From: Streptomyces sp. NBC_00249
Lineage (GTDB): Bacteria > Actinomycetota > Actinomycetes > Streptomycetales > Streptomycetaceae
Direction of reading: 5' to 3'
DNA length: 64,000 nt
Assembly (NCBI RefSeq): GCF_026342355.1
Contig: NZ_JAPEMV010000004.1
Location: 186,001 to 250,000, forward strand
The translations under genes were made by a program, and so were the position numbers. Of the stretch, positions 51,082 to 59,518 are shown in pieces (the stretch's first letter is position 1; the number at the start of each line of letters is the position of its first letter). A model generated the notes under the pieces. It was not told the DNA's origin. It was given only the letters and a program-made list of their open reading frames with translations, and ran no database searches.

Positions 51082-51480
51082 TCAGACCGCGACGAGCCGG
51101 ACCCGGTCACCGCACAGCGCGCGCATGTCCTCGACGTCGGACGTCAGCATGACCACGGGCCCGGGCTGGCGCAGCGCCATCTCGGCGACGGTCGCGTCGA
51201 CGGCGTACTCGTGCCCGTGCAGCCCGACGCCCTTGAGCAGCTTCGCCGCCGCCCTGGCCGCCCCTGCGGTAACGGCCTCGATCTTGACGGCCGACAGCGC
51301 CCGGTTCAGCTTGGCGGGGTTCACCCGCGCGTGGCTGACCTCCACGAGGGTGTTCGTGCAGACGACGAGATCGGTCCCCGCCGACTGCAGCCGCCGGATC
51401 AGGGGAGTGACCTTCCGGTCCTGCTCGATGAGTGCGGACAGCCCCTGGGAGTCCAGTACCGCGGTCACGTATCGCGTCAC
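51082..51480 (-). CDS. PIN-domain toxin (VapC-like)
   Basis: 132 residues. Acidic PIN residues are all visible: D10 in AVLDSQGLSALIE, a Glu in CTNTLVEVSHAR, D in YAVDATVAEMAL and D in MLTSDVEDMRAL. The family cuts tRNA or rRNA at specific sites. The GTG start overlaps the antitoxin stop (GTGA), so translation is coupled in the normal order antitoxin then toxin. It lies between the purA terminator and the ECF41-regulated genes. Confidence 0.85.
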   Translation of the reverse strand: MTRYVTAVLDSQGLSALIEQDRKVTPLIRRLQSAGTDLVVCTNTLVEVSHARVNPAKLNRALSAVKIEAVTAGAARAAAKLLKGVGLHGHEYAVDATVAEMALRQPGPVVMLTSDVEDMRALCGDRVRLVAV

Positions 51481-51725
51481 GCGGCGACCGCCGGCTCCTC
51501 GCTCTGTTCAGGGCCGAAGAGTCTCGCCTCGGCATCCGCCATCTCGGCCTCGGTGAACGCCCCGTACTCCGCTTCGTGGTCGTCGAGGTAGCGACCGAGC
51601 AGCTCGTTGCGGATCTGCCGGGCGACCGCCTCGGCCACGTACCCGGAGATGTTGTCCGTCATCTTCCGGAGCTCCTCCACCTGCTCGGTGGGGAGCGTCA
51701 CGGTGATGCGTGTGGTCCCTGACAT
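51477..51725 (-). CDS. RHH-type antitoxin (VapB-like)
   Basis: 82 residues from the ATG at 51725. N-terminal ribbon-helix-helix: TRITVTLPTEQVEELRKM followed by DNISGYVAEAVARQIRNELL. The acidic C-terminal tail (YLDDHEAEYGAFTEAEMADA and on) is expected to bind and block the PIN toxin. It probably represses its own promoter, which overlaps the intergenic region shared with the carboxymuconolactone decarboxylase-like gene on the other strand. Confidence 0.8.
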   Translation of the reverse strand: MSGTTRITVTLPTEQVEELRKMTDNISGYVAEAVARQIRNELLGRYLDDHEAEYGAFTEAEMADAEARLFGPEQSEEPAVAA

Positions 51726-51788
51726 ACGGCGGGCGTACTGCGGTATGCACCAGCGGAGCGAGGCGATGAAAAAAGATTCCCCCGTTCG

Positions 51789-51815
51789 TGTCACATCCGC
51801 GTGCTCCCGTCCGTC
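51789..51815 (+). promoter_or_regulatory. ECF41-type promoter for the AhpD-like gene
   Basis: TGTCACA at 51789-51795 and CGTC at 51812-51815, with a 16-nt spacer, match the promoter established for ECF41 sigma factors. The start codon of the gene is 36 nt further on. The cognate sigma factor gene lies at 53721. Confidence 0.75.
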
Positions 51816-51850
51816 AGTGCTGTGAAGACACCGACCGAAGGAGAGCAGCC

Positions 51851-52351
51851 ATGACGAACACCGACACCTCCCGCTCCATCTCCCGGATGCCGAACCCGGG
51901 GCAGTTCGTCCCCGAGCTGGGGGACATCAGTGCCGCGCTGTTCCGGGCCACCGGCAACCGGTCCGTGCCGCGGACCACGATGAGCCTCGTCCACCTGCGG
52001 GCCGGGCAGATCGTCGGGAACACCTACCTGACCGTCCTCAACACCGGGTTCCTGCGCAAGGCCGGGGAGAGCGAGGAGCGGATCACCGCCGTGTCGTCCT
52101 GGACGGACGCCCCGTACTTCACCGCCGCCGAGCGCGCGGCCCTCGCCCTGGTGGAGGCGACCCTCCAGCCGGCCCCTCCCGGCAAGGAGCGCGTCAGCGA
52201 CGAGCTGTACGCGCAGGTCGCCGAGCACTACGACGAGAAGGCCCTCGCCACGCTCACCATCGCGATCGGCCAGATCAACTTCTTCATCGCCCTGGCGGTC
52301 ATCGGCAAGCCGCAGCCGGTCGCCTCGCTGGCGGACGAGCAGTGGGACTGA
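51851..52351 (+). CDS. Carboxymuconolactone decarboxylase/AhpD-like protein without the Cys pair
   Basis: 166 residues. The family helix reads LVHLRAGQIVGNTYLTVLNT; in AhpD-type enzymes the corresponding stretch holds a CxxC motif, but here both Cys are gone, and there is no Cys anywhere in the protein. GFLRKAGESEERITAVSSW and TAAERAALALVEATL are the other family segments. A peroxidase role via a disulphide is therefore excluded; a lactone or other reaction is possible. It is the CMD member of the COE set controlled by ECF41 sigma factors. Confidence 0.85.
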   Translation: MTNTDTSRSISRMPNPGQFVPELGDISAALFRATGNRSVPRTTMSLVHLRAGQIVGNTYLTVLNTGFLRKAGESEERITAVSSWTDAPYFTAAERAALALVEATLQPAPPGKERVSDELYAQVAEHYDEKALATLTIAIGQINFFIALAVIGKPQPVASLADEQWD

Positions 52352-52436
52352 GCCCGGAAACGAAAGAAGGAACGGAGTCGCCGCCCCGTTCGGCTGAGAC
52401 TCCCGGAAAGAAAAAAACAAGATCGGACGCATTCGC

Positions 52437-52463
52437 TGTCACAACCGTCGGCCAGCCGGTGTC
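52437..52463 (+). promoter_or_regulatory. ECF41-type promoter for the oxidoreductase-sigma operon
   Basis: TGTCACA at 52437-52443 and TGTC (3 of 4 to CGTC) at 52460-52463, again with a 16-nt spacer. It lies 38 bp before the oxidoreductase start and would give the sigma factor autoregulation. Confidence 0.65.
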
Positions 52464-52501
52464 TTGATGCCGTAACCCCCTCGGAGCAACGGAGAGACAC
52501 C

Positions 52502-53695
52502 ATGAACGAGTACACCGAAGTGGTCGTCATCGGCGGCGGATACGCCGGAGTCATGGCGGCCAACCGCCTGACGCAGCGCGGCGACGTGAGCGTGACGCTG
52601 GTCAACCCGCGCCCCGAGTTCGTCCACCGCATCCGCCTGCACCAGCTGGTCGGCGGGTCCGACTCGGCGGTCGTCGCCTACCGGGACGTCCTCGCCGAGG
52701 GCGTCCGGCTGGTGGTCGACACCGTGGCCCGGATCGACGCGGCCGACCGCTCCGTGGCGCTGGCCTCGGGCGCCACCCTCGCCTACGACCACCTCGTCTA
52801 CGCGGTGGGCAGCGGCACCGCCGACCCGCGCGTGCCCGGAGCGGCCGCCTTCGCGTACCCGATCGCCACCCTGGAGGACGCCCAGCGGCTGCGCCCGGCC
52901 CTCGACGCCGTCCCCGCGGACGCTCCGGTGACGGTGGTCGGAGCCGGCCCGACCGGCATCGAGACCGCCGCCGAGCTGGCCGAGCTGGGCCGCACCGTGA
53001 ACCTGGTCTGCGGCGGGGTCCTCGGCCCGTACCTGCACGCCCGGGGCCGCCGTTCGGTCGCCGGACGGCTGGCGAAGCTCGGGGTGCGCGTCGTCGACGG
53101 CCCCGACTCGAAGGTGACCGAGGTGACCGAGGACGCCGTACGGCTCGCCGACGGCCGCGAACTGCCGAGCCGGCTGACCGTCTGGACCGTCGGCTTCGGC
53201 GTCCCGGACCTGGCCGCCCGCAGCGGTCTGAGCACCGACGCCCTGGGCCGCCTCCTCACGGACGAGACGCTGACCAGCGTGGACGACGACCGCATCGTCG
53301 CGGCCGGGGACTCGGCGGCGCCGTCGGGCCTGCCGCTGCGGATGAGCTGCCAGTCCGCGATGCCGATGGGCGCGCGGGCCGCCGACACGGTGCTCAGCCG
53401 GATCGCGGGCGAGCAGCCCGAGACCCTCAACCAGCACTTCGCCGCCCAGTGCATCAGCCTGGGCCGGCGCGCGGGCATCTTCCAGTTCGCCACCCGGGCC
53501 GACGTCGCCATCTGGTTCAAGATCGACGGCAGCCTCGGCGCGAAGCTCAAGGAGACCGTCTGCAAGGTCGTCCCCAAGCACCTGGCCGACGAGGCCGCCA
53601 AGCCCGGCAGCTACCGCCTGCACACCGGCTCGGGCGGCGACACCCGCCGCGAGCTCCTCCAGGCCGGGCGCACCACCGCGCCGGCCACCCGCTGA
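52502..53695 (+). CDS. NDH-2-like FAD/NAD(P)-dependent oxidoreductase
   Basis: 397 residues with RBS GGAGAG. FAD-binding start TEVVVIGGGYAGVMAANRL, second Rossmann motif VTVVGAGPTGIETAAELAEL, ATG-like YDHLVYAVGSG and the FAD-end DDDRIVAAGDSAAPSG. No redox Cys pair, so it belongs to the NADH dehydrogenase type II/AIF-like branch. It lies 25 nt upstream of the sigma factor gene and forms an operon with it. This is the oxidoreductase member of the ECF41-linked COE gene set. Confidence 0.9.
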   Translation: MNEYTEVVVIGGGYAGVMAANRLTQRGDVSVTLVNPRPEFVHRIRLHQLVGGSDSAVVAYRDVLAEGVRLVVDTVARIDAADRSVALASGATLAYDHLVYAVGSGTADPRVPGAAAFAYPIATLEDAQRLRPALDAVPADAPVTVVGAGPTGIETAAELAELGRTVNLVCGGVLGPYLHARGRRSVAGRLAKLGVRVVDGPDSKVTEVTEDAVRLADGRELPSRLTVWTVGFGVPDLAARSGLSTDALGRLLTDETLTSVDDDRIVAAGDSAAPSGLPLRMSCQSAMPMGARAADTVLSRIAGEQPETLNQHFAAQCISLGRRAGIFQFATRADVAIWFKIDGSLGAKLKETVCKVVPKHLADEAAKPGSYRLHTGSGGDTRRELLQAGRTTAPATR

Positions 53696-53720
53696 CACAC
53701 GAGAAGGACCCGAACAGCAG

Positions 53721-54605
53721 ATGAACGACCAGGCCACCGACACCTTCGTCGCCCACCGCAACCTCCTCTTCACCGTCGCCTACGAGATGCTCGGATCGGC
53801 GGCCGACGCGGAGGACGTCCTCCAGGAGACCTGGCTGCGGTGGGTGAAGGTCGACCTGACGCAGGTCGGGGACCTGCGCGCCTACCTGGTCCGGATCACC
53901 ACCCGGCAGTCCCTCAACCGGCTGCGCTCCATGTCGCGCCGCAAGGAGGCCTACGTCGGCTCCTGGCTGCCCGAGCCGCTGCTCACCGCACCCGACGTGG
54001 CGGAGGACGCCGAGCTCGCCGAGAGCGTGTCCATGGCGGTGATGCTCGTCCTGGAGACGCTGTCGCCGACCGAGCGGGCCGTGTTCGTGCTCCGCGAGGT
54101 CTTCGACGTCGGCTACGAGGAGATCGCGGCCGCCGTCGAGAAGACCCCGGCAGCCGTCCGGCAGATCGCGCACCGCGCCCGCAAGCACGTCGACGCCCGC
54201 CGCCCGCGCGAGGTGGTCTCCCAGACCGAGACCCGGGCCGCCCTGGAGTCGTTCCGGAACGCCGTCGACACGGGGGACATCCAGAGCCTCCTCGACGTGC
54301 TCTCGCCGGAGGTCGTCCTGGTGGCCGACGGCGGCGGCATCAAGCAGGCGGCGCTGCGGCCGATCGTCACGGCCGACAAGGTGGCCCGCTTCCTGGTCGG
54401 CGGCATCGGCAAGAACCAGCTTCCGCTGGCCTTCGCCCCCACCGTGGTCAACGGCAGCCCGGCCCTCGCCGTCCACAAGGACGGGGAGCTCGACGGCATC
54501 CTGGCGGCCCGCGTCGAGGACGGCCTCATCACCGGCCTCTACTACGTCCGCAACCCGCAGAAGCTCTCCCGTGTGGAGTCCGAGACCCCGCTGACCCTGC
54601 GGTGA
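53721..54605 (+). CDS. ECF41 sigma factor with fused SnoaL-like regulatory domain
   Basis: 294 residues. Region 2 (EMLGSAADAEDVLQETWLRW) and region 4 (LSPTERAVFVLREVFDVGYE, KTPAAVRQIAHRARKHVD) are followed by a SnoaL-like domain with DGGGIKQAALRP and the C-terminal NPQKLSRV. These are the DGGG and NPxKL motifs of group ECF41, where the C-terminal domain replaces an anti-sigma factor. In that group the sigma factor switches on adjacent COE genes and its own. The neighbours here and the two TGTCACA promoters agree. Confidence 0.95.
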   Translation: MNDQATDTFVAHRNLLFTVAYEMLGSAADAEDVLQETWLRWVKVDLTQVGDLRAYLVRITTRQSLNRLRSMSRRKEAYVGSWLPEPLLTAPDVAEDAELAESVSMAVMLVLETLSPTERAVFVLREVFDVGYEEIAAAVEKTPAAVRQIAHRARKHVDARRPREVVSQTETRAALESFRNAVDTGDIQSLLDVLSPEVVLVADGGGIKQAALRPIVTADKVARFLVGGIGKNQLPLAFAPTVVNGSPALAVHKDGELDGILAARVEDGLITGLYYVRNPQKLSRVESETPLTLR

Positions 54606-54627
54606 CGCCTCCGACGGCGGCAGGGCC

Positions 54628-55506
54628 CTACCAGGCGAGCTGCGAGATCTCCTCGGCCACCACCGCGCAGGCGTCGGCGGCCGGGTCGATCAGCGGGAAG
54701 TGGCCGACGCCCTCGACCACCGTCAGGCCGACCATCTCCCCCGCCTTCGCCGCCGCGGCCACGTACGACTCCGCCACCTCCGGCGGGACCACGATGTCCT
54801 CCCGCCCGTGCACCACGGCGGTGGCGATGCCCGTCGGGAGCAGGGCCGCCGGGTCGGCGTAGGGCAGCCGCTCCTCCCAGTGCCCGGGCCCGCCCAGCAG
54901 CTGCGCGGACGCGCCGCCGCACACCTCCAGCCGCTCGGCCACCGCGAAGTCGGCGATGGGGGCCAGTGCCACGACGCCGCGCAGCGCCGGCGGGGCGGGC
55001 AGCCGCCACGGGGACCCGTACGGCAGGACGTGCCGCGCCGCCGCCCACAGCGCGAGCTGTCCGCCCGCGGAGTGGCCCGTCACCACCGTCCGGTGCGGAT
55101 CGGCGGCGGGCAGCGCCGCCGCGGCCAGCCCCGGGAGCGCGTCCATGGCGGCGGCGACGTCGTCGAAGGTCTCGGGCCAGCGCCCGGCCACCGGCCCGCC
55201 CGCACCGCCCTGGTGCGGCAGGGAACTTCCGCGCCGGTACTCGACGTTGGCGACGGCGAAACCCCGCCGGGCCAGGAAGTCCGCGAAGGGGGTGACGTGC
55301 TGCCGGTCGTACGGGGCGCGCCAGGCACCGCCGTGCAGGAGCACCACCAGCGGGGCCGGGCGCGACGGGTCTCCGCGCGGGGCGTAGAAGTCGACGACCT
55401 GGTCGGGGTGTTGCCCGTACGCGGCGCTCGCGTCCGGGGCCACCGGGGAGTGCGAGAAGGCCGAGGCGGCCTCGGCGGCGTCCCGTTCGACTGCGGGGTC
55501 CGTCAT
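54628..55506 (-). CDS. Alpha/beta hydrolase, probable N-formylkynurenine formamidase
   Basis: 292 residues. Oxyanion motif LLHGGAWRAPYD, nucleophile VTGHSAGGQLALW (Ser at about 146), Asp in GREDIVVPPE and His in VEGVGHFPLIDP. The family covers carboxylesterases and the alpha/beta-fold kynurenine formamidase. It is downstream of kynU and kynA on the same strand, and the kyn set otherwise lacks the formamidase, so KynB is the best guess. A 181-bp gap with a hairpin separates it from kynU, so it may have its own promoter. Confidence 0.7.
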   Translation of the reverse strand: MTDPAVERDAAEAASAFSHSPVAPDASAAYGQHPDQVVDFYAPRGDPSRPAPLVVLLHGGAWRAPYDRQHVTPFADFLARRGFAVANVEYRRGSSLPHQGGAGGPVAGRWPETFDDVAAAMDALPGLAAAALPAADPHRTVVTGHSAGGQLALWAAARHVLPYGSPWRLPAPPALRGVVALAPIADFAVAERLEVCGGASAQLLGGPGHWEERLPYADPAALLPTGIATAVVHGREDIVVPPEVAESYVAAAAKAGEMVGLTVVEGVGHFPLIDPAADACAVVAEEISQLAW

Positions 55507-55622
55507 CGGCTCAACCTCTCGGTAACGCGTGGGACAGCGGGGACAGATGTTCCGGTGTTCCGGCAGAGCGGGACCGTATCAGGCCGGAACCCGCCGTTCC
55601 GTGGCGGGACAGCGACATGGAC

Positions 55623-55652
55623 CGGCGGGCGGAGCCGGAGCCCCGCCCGCCG
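55623..55652. terminator. Hairpin downstream of kynU
   Basis: Perfect 10-bp arms CGGCGGGCGG/CCGCCCGCCG with a 10-nt loop, 36 nt past the kynU stop. It would partly end the kynA-kynU transcript before the hydrolase gene. Confidence 0.55.
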
Positions 55653-55687
55653 AGTGCTGTGACGTTTCGCTACCTCGTGCTACCGAG

Positions 55688-56923
55688 TCACCCGAAAATG
55701 TGACCCAGCGTGCGGGCCGCGCGCTCGGCGTCGGCGAACCCGACGTAGAGCGGGGTGAACCCGAACCGCAGGACGTCGGGGGCCCGGAAGTCCCCGACGA
55801 CGCCCCGCGCGATGAGCTCCGCCATCACCTCGCGCGCGTTCCCGCAGCGCAGCGAGACCTGGCTGCCGCGCTCCGCGTGCCCGGCCGGGGTGACCGCCTC
55901 GACCTTGCCCGCGGGGACGTACGCGGCCACGCACTCCAGGAAGAAGTCCGTCAGCGCGAGGGACTTGGCGCGGACGTCGGCGACGTCCACCCCCTCCCAC
56001 ACCCCGAGGGCCGACTCCAGCGCGAGCATCGACAGGATGTCCGGGGTCCCGACGCGCGCCCGGGCCGCGCCCCGGGCGGGCTCGTACTCCGGGGTCATCG
56101 CGAAGGGCTCCGCGTGGCTGTTCCAGCCGGGCAGCGGGGAGTCGAAGCCGTCCTGGTGGCGGGCGGCGACGTACAGGTACGCCGGGGCGCCCGGGCCGCC
56201 GTTGAGGTACTTGTACGTGCACCCGACGGCGAGGTCGACCCCGTGCGCGTCGAGCCCCACCGGCAGGGCGCCGGCCGAGTGGCACAGGTCCCAGACGACG
56301 AGCGCGCCCGCCGCGTGGGCCGCCCGGGTGAGGGCGGGCAGGTCGTGGAGCCGGCCGGTGCGGTAGTCGACGTGGTTGAGCAGGACGACGGCCGTGTCGG
56401 CGGTCATCCGCTCCGCCGCCCCGGACGGGTCGACCGGGACGATCTCCAGGCCGGTCATCCGGGCGGCGGAGGCGGCGATGTAGCCGTCCGTCGGGAAGGT
56501 CGTCGCGTCGACCAGCATCCGGGTGCGGCCCGGGGCGGCGAGCCGGGCGGCGCCGACCAGGGCCTTGAAGAGGTTGACGCTGGTGGAGTCGCCGACGGCG
56601 ATCTGGCCGGGGGCCGCGCCGACCAGCGGCGCGATCCGGTCGCCGATCCGCTCGGGGGCGGTCCACCAGTCGCTCTCGTCCCAGGAACGGATGAGCAACT
56701 CGCCCCACTGGCGGCGCACGACGTCGCTCATGGCGTCGGGCACGGCCGCCGGGAGGGCGCCGAGGGAGTTCCCGTCGAGGTAGACGACGCCGTCGGGGAG
56801 GGTGAAGCGTTCCCGGAGCTTGCCGAGACCGTCCTCGGCGTCCAGCTGGGCGGCGCGGGCCGCGAGGTCGCCGTCGACGCCGGCCGTGGGCTCGGGTATG
56901 GGGTTCGAGGTCGCGTCAGACAT
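55688..56923 (-). CDS. kynU: Kynureninase
   Basis: 411 residues. PLP enzyme, fold type I: VYLDGNSLGALPAAVPDAM near the N-terminus, VGDSTSVNLFKALVGAA, WDLCHSAGALPVGLD, and the PLP-Lys in LAVGCTYKYLNGGPGAPAY (about residue 234). It splits kynurenine to anthranilate and alanine. The ATG overlaps the kynA stop by 8 nt. Coupled with kynA and a formamidase it completes tryptophan to anthranilate. Confidence 0.95.
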   Translation of the reverse strand: MSDATSNPIPEPTAGVDGDLAARAAQLDAEDGLGKLRERFTLPDGVVYLDGNSLGALPAAVPDAMSDVVRRQWGELLIRSWDESDWWTAPERIGDRIAPLVGAAPGQIAVGDSTSVNLFKALVGAARLAAPGRTRMLVDATTFPTDGYIAASAARMTGLEIVPVDPSGAAERMTADTAVVLLNHVDYRTGRLHDLPALTRAAHAAGALVVWDLCHSAGALPVGLDAHGVDLAVGCTYKYLNGGPGAPAYLYVAARHQDGFDSPLPGWNSHAEPFAMTPEYEPARGAARARVGTPDILSMLALESALGVWEGVDVADVRAKSLALTDFFLECVAAYVPAGKVEAVTPAGHAERGSQVSLRCGNAREVMAELIARGVVGDFRAPDVLRFGFTPLYVGFADAERAARTLGHIFG

Positions 56924-57764
56924 GGCTGCGGGCCGTCCACAGCTCGGGGAAGACGTTCTTCGTCGCGCGCTTCTCCAGCCAGGTCACACCGGCCGAGCCG
57001 CCCGTGCCCGTCTTCGCGCCCATGGCGCGGCGGGTCGCGACGAGGTGGTCGTTGCGCCAGCGCCAGACCAGTTCCGCGACGTCGGTGAGGATCTCGCCGA
57101 GACGGTGCAGGTCCGCGTGCTCCCCGGTGGGCTCGGCGTACAGGCCCGTCCAGACGGCCTCGACCGCCGGCGAGGGCTCGTAGCGCAGCGCGAGGTCCCG
57201 GTCCAGGACCTCCTGGGGGACCGGCAGGCCCCGGCGGGCGAGCAGGCGCAGGGTCTCGTCGTAGAGGCTGGGCTCCTGGAGGGCCTTCTCCAGCTCTCCG
57301 TGGACGCGCGGCGCGCCGCGGTGCGGGACGAGCATCGAGGCGGACTTCTCGCCGAGCAGGAACTCCATCCGGCGGTACATCGCCGACTGGAAACCGGAAC
57401 CTTCGCCGAGCGCCGCGCGATAGGCGTTGAACTGGGCGGGAGTGAGCTGGGCCAGGGGCCGCCAGGAGGCGTTCAGGGCCTCCAGCTCGCGGAGGGATCG
57501 TTTCAGCGCGTCCGTCGCGACCGGGAGGTCGTCCTGGCGCAGTGCGCGGGCGGCGGTCTCCCACTCGTGGACGATCACCGTGAACCACAGCTCCATGACC
57601 TGGGTCGTGACCAGGAACACCATCTCGCCGGGGTCGTCCGAGCGCAGGTGCTGGAGGTGGGTGAGGACGTCGGCCTGGACGTAGTCCTCGTACGGGGTGG
57701 TGCCGGCGAAGTCGAGGTTCGGGGTGTCCGAACCGGCTCCGGAGGCATCAAGGGCGTGCGACAT
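56916..57764 (-). CDS. kynA: Tryptophan 2,3-dioxygenase
   Basis: 282 residues, complete. TPYEDYVQADVLTHLQHL, ELWFTVIVHEWETA (active-site His), FQSAMYRRMEFLLGEK, and the C-terminal VWRWRNDHLVATRRAMG (haem His) with GAKTGTGGSAGV, the tetramer-forming flavin-free TDO layout. It opens the indole ring to N-formylkynurenine. It is the first gene of the kyn operon. A hairpin 69-96 bp upstream may be part of its control. Confidence 0.95.
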   Translation of the reverse strand: MSHALDASGAGSDTPNLDFAGTTPYEDYVQADVLTHLQHLRSDDPGEMVFLVTTQVMELWFTVIVHEWETAARALRQDDLPVATDALKRSLRELEALNASWRPLAQLTPAQFNAYRAALGEGSGFQSAMYRRMEFLLGEKSASMLVPHRGAPRVHGELEKALQEPSLYDETLRLLARRGLPVPQEVLDRDLALRYEPSPAVEAVWTGLYAEPTGEHADLHRLGEILTDVAELVWRWRNDHLVATRRAMGAKTGTGGSAGVTWLEKRATKNVFPELWTARSHV

Positions 57765-57832
57765 TTCTGTCTCCTCGACACGTGCTTCCGGGTAGCGGTC
57801 CGCTCCTTCCGGTGAGGTAAGTGGAGCCCCGG

Positions 57833-57860
57833 TCCCCTGCCTCGCATCATAAGCAGGGGA
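57833..57860. promoter_or_regulatory. Inverted repeat upstream of kynA
   Basis: TCCCCTGC and GCAGGGGA, 12 nt apart. Operator or leader hairpin is possible; nothing else stands out in the 220-bp gap. Confidence 0.3.
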
Positions 57861-57984
57861 TCCGGAGCGCCTCTAGAGCAGTTATCCGAGTGTGTCCGGG
57901 GCCTTCACCCGACGATCACCAGGACGGACGCCCCGGCGGGCGCCCGGCGGCCACCCCTGCGGATGCCCGCCGGACGCCCGGCGC

Positions 57985-58401
57985 TCACTCGGCCAGCGTG
58001 TCAGCGGCCGTCGCGGAGGAGTCGCGCAGGAAGGTCGAGCAGCGCTCGTACTCCTCCTTCTCGCCGATCGCGCCGGCGGCGCGGGCCAGGGCGTTCAGCG
58101 CGCGCAGGAAGCCGCGGTTCGGCTCGTGCTCCCACGGCACCGGGCCGTGGCCCTTCCAGCCGGCGCGGCGCAGGGCGTCCAGGCCGCGGTGGTAGCCCGT
58201 ACGGGCGTACGCGTACGACTCGACGGTGCTGCCGGCGGCGTAGGCCCGGTCGGCGAGGGCGGCCCAGGCGAGGGAGGAGGTGGGGTGCGCGGCGGCCACC
58301 TCGGCCGGGTCGGTCCCGGCGGCGAGGGCCTCGCGGGGCGCGGGCTCGTCGGGCAGGTGGGTGGGGGCGGGGCCCCCGAGCAGGTTCTGGTGAATCGACA
58401 T
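57985..58401 (-). CDS. DUF3151-family protein
   Basis: 138 residues, soluble and helical. LLGGPAPTHLPDEP at the start, then HPTSSLAWAALADRAYAAG, YARTGYHRGLDALRRAGWKG and HEPNRGFLRALNALARAAGA form the conserved core. The tetratricopeptide-like helix pattern suggests a protein-binding role; function unknown. The stop of the LLM gene lies 4 nt upstream of this start, so the two are co-transcribed. Confidence 0.85.
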   Translation of the reverse strand: MSIHQNLLGGPAPTHLPDEPAPREALAAGTDPAEVAAAHPTSSLAWAALADRAYAAGSTVESYAYARTGYHRGLDALRRAGWKGHGPVPWEHEPNRGFLRALNALARAAGAIGEKEEYERCSTFLRDSSATAADTLAE

Positions 58402-58405
58402 GGGA

Positions 58406-59518
58406 TCAGTGTGTCCCAGAGGCGGTGGCAGCGGGGTCGAGGGGAGCCGGGGCGCCCGCGGCCGCCGCGGGGTGGCGGGGGCCCGGCGGGACCGTCGGCG
58501 GGCGGGAGGCGGCCAGTTCCCGGCGCAGCACGGGCACGATCCGCTCCCCGAGCAGGTCGATCTGCTCCAGCGCGGTGCTCAGCGGCAGCCCGGCGTGGTC
58601 CAGCAGGAAGAGCTGGCGCTGGTAGTCGCCGTAGGCCTCCCGGAAGCCGAGGACCTTCTCGACGGCCTGGTCCGGGCTGCCGACGGCCAGCGGGGTCCGG
58701 GCGGTGCACTCCTCCAGGGACTCGCGGCCCCCGTGGACGGGCGAGCGGTCGAAGTACGGGCGGAACTCGCTCACCGCGTCCTGCGAGCGCGCCCGTACGA
58801 AGAGCTGCCCGCCGACGCCGACGACGGCCTGCTCGGCGCTGCCGTGGCCGTGGTCGGCGTACCGGGTCCGGTACAGGTCCACGAGGCGGGCGTAGTGCTC
58901 GACGGGGGCGAAGAGGTTGTTCGCGAAGAAGCCGTCGCCGTAGTACGCGGCCTGCTCCGCGGTCTCCGGCGAGCGGACCGACCCGTGCCACACGAAGGGC
59001 GGTACGCCGTCCAGCGGGCGGGGCGTGGAGGTGAAGCCGTCGAGGCGGGCGCGGGAGCTGCCCTTCCAGTCGACCTCCTCCTCGCGCCAGAGGCGGTGCA
59101 GGAGGGCGTAGTTCTCGCGGGCGAGGGCGAGGCCGCGGCGGAGGTCCTGCCCGAACCAGGGGTAGACGTTCGGGACGTTGCCGCGGCCGGTCATCAGGTC
59201 CAGGCGGCCGTCGGCGAGGTGCTGGAGGAGCGCGTACTCCTCGGCGACGCGCACCGGGTCGTTGGTGGTGATCAGGGTGGTGGCGGTGGAGAGGATCAGC
59301 CGCCGGGTGCGCGCGGCCACGTAGGCGAGGAGGGTCGGCGGCGAGGAGGTGACGTGGGGCGGGCTGTGGTGCTCGCCGGTGGCGAAGACGTCGAGCCCGG
59401 CCTCCTCCGCGCGGACGGCGAGGGTGGTCATGGCCTTGATGCGCTCGTACTCGGTCGGCGTACGGCCGGTCGGCGCGTCGGGGGTGACGTCGCCGAGCGA
59501 GAAGATGCCGAACTGCAC
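58406..59518 (-). CDS. LLM-class flavin-dependent oxidoreductase
   Basis: 370 residues from the GTG at 59518, with GGGGAGGGG upstream. Luciferase-like TIM barrel: VQFGIFSLGDVTPD, EAGLDVFATGEHHSPPHVTS, GRLDLMTGRGNVPNVYPWFG and RSPETAEQAAYYGDGFFANN. These match FMN-dependent monooxygenases (LLM_F420/alkanal-monooxygenase branch). A disordered Pro/Ala tail ends it. Substrate unknown; no nearby reductase. Confidence 0.85.
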   Translation of the reverse strand: MQFGIFSLGDVTPDAPTGRTPTEYERIKAMTTLAVRAEEAGLDVFATGEHHSPPHVTSSPPTLLAYVAARTRRLILSTATTLITTNDPVRVAEEYALLQHLADGRLDLMTGRGNVPNVYPWFGQDLRRGLALARENYALLHRLWREEEVDWKGSSRARLDGFTSTPRPLDGVPPFVWHGSVRSPETAEQAAYYGDGFFANNLFAPVEHYARLVDLYRTRYADHGHGSAEQAVVGVGGQLFVRARSQDAVSEFRPYFDRSPVHGGRESLEECTARTPLAVGSPDQAVEKVLGFREAYGDYQRQLFLLDHAGLPLSTALEQIDLLGERIVPVLRRELAASRPPTVPPGPRHPAAAAGAPAPLDPAATASGTH

